DNA from: Bacteroidota bacterium
GTDB taxonomy: Bacteria > Bacteroidota > Bacteroidia > Flavobacteriales > Schleiferiaceae
Assembly: GCA_003023665.1 (NCBI GenBank)
Contig: PXYR01000041.1
Coordinates: 1-13,514, forward strand
Direction of reading: 5' to 3'
Length of the DNA: 13,514 nucleotides
Shown here: positions 1 to 5,843 of the stretch, piece by piece
Numbering within the stretch: the stretch's first letter is position 1
Layout: every line of letters starts with the position of its first letter
Made by a program: the position numbers and the translations under genes
Notes under the pieces: generated by a model
What the model saw: only the letters and a program-made list of their open reading frames with translations
Databases searched by the model: none
What the model was told of the DNA's origin: nothing

Positions 1-795
1 GTGAATATCTGTCCCAATGCAATGAACTTCTAATTTTCGCTGCTTGCTTCCTATCGTAGGTCTAGATCCTAAATTTGCCATTGCATTATAGGTGTGGCCA
101 TTCACATGAAGCTTACCTGCATACACACCATCTGCAGGCAGCAGTTTTTGCATAAAATCACATTCAATATTTGCTGTTGGGAAACCAATAGTTCGTCCAA
201 TTTGATTCCCTTTAATCACCCTGCCGCTAATAGAATATGGAGCGCCTAAATACATGTTTGCTAATTCCACATTCCCCTCTGCTAGTGCATTACGAATCTT
301 AGTGCTGCTTACATTGACTTGATCAATATCAAAGGCGGCTATTTCCTCGACCTCAAAACCATATATGGGCCCAAATTCCTTTAAATGATCAAAGCTGCCT
401 TCTCTATTTCTCCCAAAATGATGGTCATAACCAATGACTAAATGCTTTACCCCAATTTTATTTACTAGGTACTCTCTTACAAAATCAAGGGATTGCGTGC
501 GCGAAAACTCTCGAGTAAAGGGATGTATGATAAGGTGATCTATACCTGTCTTTTCAAGTAATGATATCTTTTCGTTTTCACTTGAAAGCAGTTCTAGCTC
601 AACATCTGGTTGAAGCACAATTCTTGGGTGTGGAGAGAATGTCAACAAAACACTTTCACCGCCTACTTTTTTTGCTTTGGCAACAAGTTGGTTTAAAATT
701 TTTCGGTGGCCTAAATGGACCCCGTCAAAGGTCCCCGTTGTGGCTACAGCACAAGAAATTGTTTTAAAATTGTTTAAACCGTAAGTTACTTTCAA
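1..795 (-). CDS. ribF: Bifunctional riboflavin kinase / FAD synthetase (C-terminus cut by window edge)
   Basis: RibF phosphorylates riboflavin to FMN and adenylylates FMN to FAD in the cytoplasm. The N-terminal nucleotidyltransferase half shows GTFDGVHLGH (residues 21-30, the HxGH motif) and SSTKIR (163-168, the ISSTxIR-type motif). The C-terminal kinase half shows GRTIGFPTAN (GFPTAN at 204-209) and DGVYAG. Visible are 265 residues; family members usually have about 305-315, so roughly 45 are beyond position 1. No ATG lies between the upstream in-frame stop and the conserved N-terminus, so I take the TTG at 795-793 as start, giving MKVTYGLNNFK, a usual beginning for this family. No Shine-Dalgarno is seen. 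The gene is divergent from the membrane protein at 844 with only 48 bases between. Identity is very secure; the start is probable. Confidence 0.95.
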   Translation of the reverse strand, partial: MKVTYGLNNFKTISCAVATTGTFDGVHLGHRKILNQLVAKAKKVGGESVLLTFSPHPRIVLQPDVELELLSSENEKISLLEKTGIDHLIIHPFTREFSRTQSLDFVREYLVNKIGVKHLVIGYDHHFGRNREGSFDHLKEFGPIYGFEVEEIAAFDIDQVNVSSTKIRNALAEGNVELANMYLGAPYSISGRVIKGNQIGRTIGFPTANIECDFMQKLLPADGVYAGKLHVNGHTYNAMANLGSRPTIGSKQRKLEVHCIGTDIH

Positions 796-814
796 CGTCT
801 GTTGTAATTTGGTG

Positions 815-844
815 TAAAATTAAGCATTGCAATTTTCACATCAA
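815..844 (-). promoter_or_regulatory. Possible Bacteroidota-type promoter of ribF
   Basis: Read on the minus strand there is a TTG (842-844), a 19-base spacer and TAATTTTA (815-822), seven of eight against TAnnTTTG counting the two free positions. Spacing fits the known Bacteroidota sigma-factor consensus. A start a few bases further on would leave a leader of roughly 15 bases before the TTG codon of ribF. The -33 element would touch the start codon of the divergent gene. This is a pattern match only. Confidence 0.3.
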
Positions 845-1641
845 TGAGAAAGATACACCCTTTACAAGCATTACAAGCTGGTTGGATTAGATACTCGAAC
901 AAAGCAGGAATGTATACGTCTTTTACCATTATGACATTATTGATTTCTTTAGTGCTTACTGCAGTAGCATCAGGCATTGGCAATATCTTCTCATTTAACT
1001 CCTTTATTCAAGGAACAGTGGTAGCGATTTTGGTAGGAGTAGTGAGTGGAGTTATAAATATTGGATATGCTCATTTTGCCGCAAAAGATGAATCCGGCGT
1101 TGATGTTGAATTTGGAGATTTTTTCTTAGGATTTAGTGAGAATGTAAAATCCTTAGTGTTGGTCTTAATAGCTACCGTGCTCATTTCACAAATAAGTGCT
1201 TTGACCGTGCCGCAAGAACTTCAAAACCTTAACCTAGAGGAAGAAAACCAAATACAGAACTTTGAAGAATTAACTATGATATTCGAAGATATTGGAGTTG
1301 TTTTTTGGGATAATATTGGAAGCATATTGAGCTTCCTTGCCATACAGTTGTTCTTTGGAATTGTCTTGATGTTTGCCCCATTTGCTGCTTCTCTTGAAAA
1401 ACAAGATGCTATTCAAGCGCTGCGCTCCTCTATTGCAAGTGCATTGCCAAATTTCTTTAATATCCTAATTGCCTATTTGATGATTGTCCTTGCAGTTGCG
1501 ATTTTTGCCTTTTTACTTTCGCTTTTGGGAACAGCAGGCCTAATAATTCTTGTGATTTCTAGTTTCATCGGCTTGTTTGTGTTCATCCCCGTTCTAAATT
1601 TAGTTGCTTACGATATGTTCACACAACTAAAAGACAATTGA
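844..1641 (+). CDS. Uncharacterised polytopic inner-membrane protein, six predicted helices
   Basis: I do not recognise the exact family. The 265-residue protein has a short basic N-terminus (MRKIHPLQALQAGWIRYSNK) and about six hydrophobic segments near residues 24-45, 54-78, 102-122, 158-182, 205-230 and 231-255. Between the third and fourth is a strongly acidic soluble loop (about 124-150). After the fourth segment comes the pattern FAPFAASLEKQDAIQALRSS, then LPNFFN. It resembles the 'P ... A ... S ... N' layout of six-helix bacterial families such as DUF975 and BPSS1780/DUF2189, but this is only a resemblance. The ATG at 844 is the first start after an in-frame stop at 805-807. The gene converges on the histidine kinase with 2 bases between the stop codons. 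Transport or envelope functions are possible, but nothing in the sequence decides. Confidence 0.8.
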   Translation: MRKIHPLQALQAGWIRYSNKAGMYTSFTIMTLLISLVLTAVASGIGNIFSFNSFIQGTVVAILVGVVSGVINIGYAHFAAKDESGVDVEFGDFFLGFSENVKSLVLVLIATVLISQISALTVPQELQNLNLEEENQIQNFEELTMIFEDIGVVFWDNIGSILSFLAIQLFFGIVLMFAPFAASLEKQDAIQALRSSIASALPNFFNILIAYLMIVLAVAIFAFLLSLLGTAGLIILVISSFIGLFVFIPVLNLVAYDMFTQLKDN

Positions 1642-1643
1642 AA

Positions 1644-2885
1644 TCAAAGAACTATGGTATTCTTGGGTATGATTACATGCACAGTAGTGCCAAGGTTTTG
1701 TTCACTTTCTACCGCCCAATCCCAGCCTGCGTCTTTAATAAGCTGGAGTGAGAAGTATACTCCTAGACCACTGCCTCCTTGTTTGGACCGTACCGTGTTA
1801 AATGGCGTTCCATAGCGTTCCAATGCTTGTTGATCCATACCGTCACCGTCGTCAACAACGCTGATATAGATGTCATCTGAGTCTTCTCTAACATAAATAT
1901 TAATGTTACTGGACCCGTATTTTTCGGAATTAGAAATCACAGATTCCAAACCTAAATCTAAAGCAATCCTGGAATTAGCGCTAATATTAAAGTCAACACC
2001 TTTGGGTTTACTAATGGTGGCGCGGTCAGCATATTCTTCAAGCAAGGAGTTGATTGTGGTGAACTTGTTGTTAGATTGCGAAATTATACTTCGACTCGCC
2101 TTGGACAACAAACTGTGGACTATGCTATTTACTCGCGCTCTATCATGATCCAAGGACTGAATGTCTTCATCATTAATTTCTAATTGAGACTCTTTTTTGA
2201 GTTTTAAAATTTCTATTCTATTCCCTAAGGCTGTTATTGGCGTTCGTATGTTGTGAGATAATAGCGTGAACACATTATTTGTCCAATTCCTGTCTTGTTG
2301 AGCCACCTCAGAAATTAAGGTTTCATATCGTGTTTTTGTATTCTGATAGAGAGAAACCGTGTAGCCTACAATAGACATGAGTAGAACAAACACAAATAGA
2401 AATAAGTCCTCATTACTATCGGCGTAATATGGAGCGTCTAAATCCCAAACTAACAGACAAAACTTTACTATTAGTAGGCTTAAAATAGCAAATGGTCCTA
2501 GGTTTCGGTTTTCCAATAACCTAGGCCTAATACTATCTGGGTCATAATGATTGTTCATCCTTAAGCCAATAGCGGCCAATGAAAAGATGGACAACAGGCC
2601 GGGAAAAAAGAGAAATACCCAAATACCAAGAAATAATGAATTTAATAGAAAAATAGCTAACAGGCCCGGGAAAAAGAGAAATACCCAAATGCCAAGAAAT
2701 AATGAATTTAATAGAACCCCGTGGTTTGGCTTTTTAAGCAATAAAGAGGCCCGATAAAATAAAGGTCCAAGAAATACTATAATGATTCCAATCGAAAAAT
2801 TTTCCTTTGTAATTGCTGCGTAAACAAGCAGTAGTAGCCCTCCAAAAAACAAGGTGACCTTTGATTTTAACCAATTATTCTCCAT
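1644..2885 (-). CDS. Membrane sensor histidine kinase with a duplicated transmembrane segment
   Basis: A 413-residue kinase that should autophosphorylate on His211 and pass the phosphate to a response regulator. Residues 1-180 are membrane, with hydrophobic stretches near 10-26, 30-46, 58-79, 80-107, 130-147 and 161-180. A short linker leads to the H-box (LLSHNIRTPI, His211) and dimerisation helices to about 265. The ATPase domain shows the N-box (VISNSEKY, Asn319), the G1 box (DDGDGM, 345-350) and the G2 box (GGSGLG, 370-375), so it appears catalytically intact. Residues 58-79 and 80-101 are nearly identical copies (one A/S difference). There is no fused receiver or HAMP domain. The start codon lies inside the end of the upstream 184-residue membrane protein (11-base overlap), suggesting translational coupling and a shared function. 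No response regulator gene is in the window, so the target is unknown. Confidence 0.93.
   Translation of the reverse strand: MENNWLKSKVTLFFGGLLLLVYAAITKENFSIGIIIVFLGPLFYRASLLLKKPNHGVLLNSLFLGIWVFLFFPGLLAIFLLNSLFLGIWVFLFFPGLLSIFSLAAIGLRMNNHYDPDSIRPRLLENRNLGPFAILSLLIVKFCLLVWDLDAPYYADSNEDLFLFVFVLLMSIVGYTVSLYQNTKTRYETLISEVAQQDRNWTNNVFTLLSHNIRTPITALGNRIEILKLKKESQLEINDEDIQSLDHDRARVNSIVHSLLSKASRSIISQSNNKFTTINSLLEEYADRATISKPKGVDFNISANSRIALDLGLESVISNSEKYGSSNINIYVREDSDDIYISVVDDGDGMDQQALERYGTPFNTVRSKQGGSGLGVYFSLQLIKDAGWDWAVESEQNLGTTVHVIIPKNTIVL
2585..2716 (-). repeat. 66-bp in-frame tandem duplication inside the histidine kinase
   Basis: Unit 2585-2650 is followed directly by unit 2651-2716, offset 66 bases. 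Over the last 57 bases (2594-2650 against 2660-2716) there are only three mismatches, at 2601/2667, 2604/2670 and 2625/2691. The first nine bases are more diverged. At protein level the copies are residues 58-79 and 80-101, each containing NSLFLGIWVFLFFPGLL. The length is a multiple of three, so the frame is kept, and it equals about one membrane span. Confidence 0.95.
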
Positions 2886-3429
2886 AGTTAGCGTAGAACA
2901 TGGTGTAAATGAAAAAGAAGGAGAGTACAGTTAAAAGGGCTAATATGAGCATATTAATGAAGTCCACTCTTTTTTGAAATGCCGCTAATGTTTCATTGTG
3001 AGAATTCCTGTATTCCGTTGCATAAGTTGAACATTGAGCCATTATTGAGAGACATTCATCATGATCGATTAAATCAGAGTAATCAATCAAACGATCCGAG
3101 CGAATTTTTTTTTGAATACTTAAAAAATGGCTTCTCATGAATTCAATTTGGCTATTTTCTAAAGTCTCTTCAATTTGCTTGTATTCATTCAATAGGTAAT
3201 CTTCTTGGTTGTTTGTGCTATCATTATTATGAATAAGCCAAACCAAATTTCTGTATTGACTTATCTCAAGCTCGGTTTGAGACAAGTCATGGTATAATTT
3301 GTTTGTTTGTTTTTCGTAATGCATCAGCATCAATTGCAACGAAAAGGTGCTAATGGAAATAATGAGCGCGATTAAAAAAAGAAATTTCAAATTTGCTTTT
3401 ATTTCACTTGCAGTAAATTTCTGAGGCAT
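2875..3429 (-). CDS. Small two-helix membrane protein, probable sensor partner of the histidine kinase
   Basis: I do not recognise a named family. The 184 residues have a hydrophobic helix near 14-36 and another near 158-179, with about 120 polar residues between. That middle part is rich in charged, Gln and Asn residues with hydrophobic residues spaced as in long amphipathic helices, including two cysteines (DECLSIMAQC). The layout (short cytoplasmic N-terminus, helix, periplasmic helical domain, helix, five-residue tail YANYGE) is that of the input half of a 4-helix-bundle sensor without any output domain. It ends TATGGAGAATAA, where the ATG starts the kinase, an 11-base overlap. I infer that it senses something outside the membrane or modulates the kinase. 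The ATG at 3429 begins MPQKFTASEIK; no clear promoter or Shine-Dalgarno is seen. Confidence 0.82.
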   Translation of the reverse strand: MPQKFTASEIKANLKFLFLIALIISISTFSLQLMLMHYEKQTNKLYHDLSQTELEISQYRNLVWLIHNNDSTNNQEDYLLNEYKQIEETLENSQIEFMRSHFLSIQKKIRSDRLIDYSDLIDHDECLSIMAQCSTYATEYRNSHNETLAAFQKRVDFINMLILALLTVLSFFFIYTMFYANYGE

Positions 3430-3605
3430 AATCTTTATATATCAAATACATGCGGAAATTAAAAAGTGTTTGATGAACTTTCACCTTTATCTGTTCAAAC
3501 TATCTTAACCAATCCGCATGGTTAATAAATTATATGAGAAGTAGAAAAACACCCTCTTTTCTCAAAATGAGATGAGAATTCTAATTCTGGGGCAAACTAA
3601 AATTA
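3430..3605. other. AT-rich non-coding stretch between the sensor gene and the tRNA-Leu terminator
   Basis: No gene-like frame is seen here. It holds two small inverted repeats: CATGCGGA (3449-3456) matches TCCGCATG (3513-3520) as an exact inverted copy 56 bases apart, and TTAACC/GGTTAA flanks the second of these (about 3505-3525). It must contain the promoter of the sensor pair, but no good TTG/TAnnTTTG match at proper spacing was found. Confidence 0.5.
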
Positions 3606-3606
3606 A

Positions 3607-3634
3607 AAAAGCTCAGTCCTGAGACTGAGCTTTT
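3607..3634 (-). terminator. Rho-independent terminator of tRNA-Leu
   Basis: A perfect 12-bp stem (AAAAGCTCAGTC, 3607-3618, with GACTGAGCTTTT, 3623-3634) encloses the 4-base loop CTGA. Read on the minus strand it lies 5 bases beyond the 3' end of the tRNA and is followed by a run of T (RNA U). The A/T flanks mean it could also stop transcription coming the other way. Confidence 0.88.
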
Positions 3635-3639
3635 ATGTG

Positions 3640-3721
3640 TGCGGATGAAAGGACTCGAACCTTCACGCGATAAAGCACTAGTGCCTAAAACTAGCGTGTC
3701 TACCAATTTCACCACATCCGC
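3640..3721 (-). tRNA. tRNA-Leu (anticodon UAG)
   Basis: On the minus strand the acceptor stem GCGGATG (3721-3715) pairs with CATCCGC, followed by discriminator A at 3640. The D arm contains GGTGAAATTGGTAGACAC. The anticodon stem CTAGT/ACTAG encloses loop TTTAGGC, giving anticodon TAG, which reads CUA leucine codons. An extended variable region (class II, as expected for Leu) precedes the T arm GAAGG-TTCGAGT-CCTTT. The 3' CCA is not encoded (the next bases read CAC), so it must be added by CCA transferase. The gene is a single unit with its own promoter and terminator. Confidence 0.95.
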
Positions 3722-3732
3722 AAAGGGGACGG

Positions 3733-3760
3733 CAAATATAAGTAGATTCTATAAAATCAA
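3733..3760 (-). promoter_or_regulatory. Bacteroidota-type promoter of tRNA-Leu
   Basis: On the minus strand TTG (3758-3760) is followed by a 17-base spacer and TATATTTG (3733-3740), an exact match to TAnnTTTG. It ends 11 bases before the first tRNA base at 3721, so transcription would start within a few bases of the mature 5' end. This is one of the two best promoter matches in the window. Confidence 0.65.
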
Positions 3761-3783
3761 TTCGCTATTCAAATAAATTTCCT

Positions 3784-3809
3784 TTGGCTTTAGGAAAAGA
3801 CTAATTTTG
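3784..3809 (+). promoter_or_regulatory. Possible promoter of the flavin reductase-DUF3127-aat operon
   Basis: TAATTTTG (3802-3809) matches TAnnTTTG exactly. The nearest upstream TTG (3784-3786) is 15 bases away, shorter than usual. The -7 element is 16 bases before the ATG at 3826, implying a very short leader. Position and -7 match are good; the -33 is doubtful. Confidence 0.4.
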
Positions 3810-3825
3810 AGTCAAATCTGAATAT

Positions 3826-4719
3826 ATGCCATCATTCTCCCCGTCAGAACTTCTTACCAGAGACAGGCACAGGATCTTACTTGGTGCAGTAGGACCGCGG
3901 CCAATCGCTTTAGTGAGCACAGTAGATGAATATGGAACACCCAATCTGAGTCCATATAGTTTTTTTAATATTTTTTCATCTAACCCGCCTACTCTTATTT
4001 TTTCGCCTGCAAGACGGGTAAGAGACAACACAACAAAGGATACCCTACACAACTCAATTCGTGAAAAAGAAGTAGTGATTAATGTGGTTAATTATGATTT
4101 GGTTCAGCAAGTGAATTTATCTTCTGCTGAGTACGCATCTAACGTAGATGAATTTATTAAATCTGGCTTGACCAAGGTGCCTTCAGAAGTTGTTGCTCCT
4201 CCTAGAGTATTGGAGAGTCCAGTAAGTTTAGAATGTACCGTAAATGATGTAGTTGCCTTAGGTGAAGAAGGAGGTGCAGGTAATTTGGTTATTTGTGAAA
4301 TTAAAAGAATTCATTGCGCGGATGACGTAATGTCAGAAGAAGGAGGTTTAGATCAACAAGCGCTTGATTTGGTAGGACGAATGGGAAAAAATTGGTGGGT
4401 TAGAGCCTCAGGTGATGCGCTATTCACCGTGGCTTCGCCGCAAATTGGAATTGGTGTTGATCAAATCCCAATGGTAATAAGAAATTCTACCATTCTAACC
4501 GGCAATGATCTTGGTTTACTTGGCGGTATTTCTGTGCTGCCTAATGATGAAGAAATAGAACAGAAGAAAAATGACTTTGATATTCGAAGATTAATGCTGA
4601 ATTATGCAGAAGGAATTGAACGTCGTGAGGCATTGCATGAAGTTGCAAAGAAACTTCTAGAAAACGGGCAAGTTCAAGAAGCTTGGAAAGTATTATTAAT
4701 AGATAAATCGGCCCGATAA
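3826..4719 (+). CDS. Flavin reductase-like (FMN-binding split-barrel) protein
   Basis: A 297-residue member of the flavin reductase-like / DIM6-NTAB family (COG1853), which binds FMN in a split-barrel fold and in many cases reduces it with NAD(P)H. The diagnostic block is near residues 22-62: VGPRPIALVSTVDEYGTPNL, then SPYSFFNIFSSNPPTLIFSP. NTTKDTLHNI-type and VNLSSAEYASNVDEF patterns follow, with the split-barrel ending near 165 (LGEEGGAGNLVICEI). The C-terminal third (about 240-297) is charged and helical, probably an add-on or dimer arm. The ATG at 3826 puts the conserved block at the usual distance from the start. DUF3127 follows after 11 bases, so they are likely cotranscribed. The true substrate is unknown; some relatives act on flavins, others on small organic substrates. 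Confidence 0.88.
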   Translation: MPSFSPSELLTRDRHRILLGAVGPRPIALVSTVDEYGTPNLSPYSFFNIFSSNPPTLIFSPARRVRDNTTKDTLHNSIREKEVVINVVNYDLVQQVNLSSAEYASNVDEFIKSGLTKVPSEVVAPPRVLESPVSLECTVNDVVALGEEGGAGNLVICEIKRIHCADDVMSEEGGLDQQALDLVGRMGKNWWVRASGDALFTVASPQIGIGVDQIPMVIRNSTILTGNDLGLLGGISVLPNDEEIEQKKNDFDIRRLMLNYAEGIERREALHEVAKKLLENGQVQEAWKVLLIDKSAR

Positions 4720-4730
4720 AGGGTAAGAAA

Positions 4731-5108
4731 ATGCAAATAGAAGCAAGAATTGAGAAAATATTGGACGAACAGGTGATTTCTGATAGATTCAGAAAACGTG
4801 AATTTGTCGTCCAGACCAAGGAGCAATATCCACAAACCCTTTGTTTTGAATTTACTCAAGATAAGACCTCGGTTTTAGATGCATATCATACGGGCCAAGA
4901 AGTAAGTGTGGAGTTTAATATTAGAGGCCGCGAATGGACACCTCCTCAGGGTGGAGCAACCCGTTATTATACAACGTTGCAAGCTTGGAGAATGTCTCCA
5001 CTGGAACAAAACGCTCAGTCTGCACCGCCTTCTGATTTGCCGCCGGCAGGACAGCCGTTCAATCCTTCAAGTGATGATAGTGTTCTAGATGACGATTTAC
5101 CGTTTTAA
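4731..5108 (+). CDS. DUF3127 family protein with SSB-like acidic C-terminal tip
   Basis: A 125-residue protein of the small Bacteroidota family DUF3127. The N-terminal 85 residues form a compact beta-rich domain: REFVVQTKEQYPQTLCFEF, SVEFNIRGREW, then YYTTLQAWRM. This pattern of strands recalls an OB-fold domain. A proline- and serine-rich linker (about 95-115) then leads to the acidic tip DDDLPF at 120-125. That tip closely resembles the DDDIPF end of single-stranded DNA-binding protein, which docks repair and replication enzymes. I infer a nucleic-acid or SSB-related role; no function is established to my knowledge. It starts 11 bases after the flavin-reductase stop, with AAAGGG about 7 bases before the ATG as a possible ribosome site, and ends 12 bases before aat. 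Confidence 0.85.
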   Translation: MQIEARIEKILDEQVISDRFRKREFVVQTKEQYPQTLCFEFTQDKTSVLDAYHTGQEVSVEFNIRGREWTPPQGGATRYYTTLQAWRMSPLEQNAQSAPPSDLPPAGQPFNPSSDDSVLDDDLPF

Positions 5109-5120
5109 TAGGCACTTACC

Positions 5121-5843
5121 ATGGAGGGATCTTTAAATCCATTACACTTTATTGGCCAAGAAGGTTGGGTAGTACCTGACCCTAATGGTGCCACGAATTC
5201 GGAGGGGTTGATTGCTCTTTCTTGGGATTTAGAGCCTAAACTTTACGACAGATGTTACCCAAAAGGAATTTTTCCTTGGTTTGAACAAGAGGGTGTGGTG
5301 TTTTGGTTTTCACCAGAGGAGCGAAGCATTACCCCTACGGAAAAAGTGAAGATTTCCAGAAGTATGCGCCCCTTGATTAACTCAAGGAAATGGCGCTTTT
5401 CCGTAAATACCGTTTTTGAAAAGGTAATTGAAAAATGCAGTCAAGTACCTAGGCCGGGTCAGGCGGGAACTTGGATTACTGATAAATTTGCTGCTAATTT
5501 TATTCATATGCATGCGCTCGGAATGGCGCATAGCTTTGAAGTTTGGGAAGAGGATATTCTCATTGGTGGCACCTTTGGTGTGATGACTGGCGGGGTGTTG
5601 GTTGGTGAAAGTATGTTTCATACCAAAACCAATGCCAGTAAGTTTGCTTATATAGGGATGTGCCAGTATCTCCAAAAGCATGGTGTTAAATACGTTGACA
5701 ACCAATTACCCACGGAACATCTAGATAGCTTGGGTGCCTGGAATTTGGAACGCGAAGTGTTTCTTGAAGTTCTTCACGAACATGCTGAGCAAAAAGAACG
5801 CGTAATTTTAAATACCCTTCAGCGTACGACTTTACCGCTTTAA
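5121..5843 (+). CDS. aat: Leucyl/phenylalanyl-tRNA--protein transferase
   Basis: Aat moves Leu or Phe from aminoacyl-tRNA onto proteins with N-terminal Arg or Lys, making an N-degron that ClpS delivers to a Clp protease. The 240 residues show the family blocks in order: EGLIALSWDLEPKLYDRCYP (usual form GLLAIGGDL; here SW replaces GG), KGIFPWF, VVFWFSPEERSI, SRSMR, GTWITDKFAANFIHMHALGMAHSFEVWE, GGTFGVMTGGVLVGESMFHT, NASK, and NQLPTEHLDSLGAWNLER. Length is slightly above the common 200-235. It is third in an operon, 12 bases after DUF3127. Its last 12 bases overlap the 3' end of the convergent permease gene inside a palindrome. Substrate supply comes from charged Leu/Phe tRNAs. Confidence 0.96.
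   Translation: MEGSLNPLHFIGQEGWVVPDPNGATNSEGLIALSWDLEPKLYDRCYPKGIFPWFEQEGVVFWFSPEERSITPTEKVKISRSMRPLINSRKWRFSVNTVFEKVIEKCSQVPRPGQAGTWITDKFAANFIHMHALGMAHSFEVWEEDILIGGTFGVMTGGVLVGESMFHTKTNASKFAYIGMCQYLQKHGVKYVDNQLPTEHLDSLGAWNLEREVFLEVLHEHAEQKERVILNTLQRTTLPL

Noticed and set aside
2551..2757. Plus-strand open frame with a repeated GKKRNTQ segment
   Set aside because: It is the antisense of the duplicated membrane helix in the histidine kinase; the repetition comes from the 66-bp duplication.
3640..3721. tRNA-Leu as an attachment site of an integrated element carrying the sensor pair
   Set aside because: No direct repeat of the tRNA 3' end was found elsewhere in the window, and there is no integrase or mobility gene.
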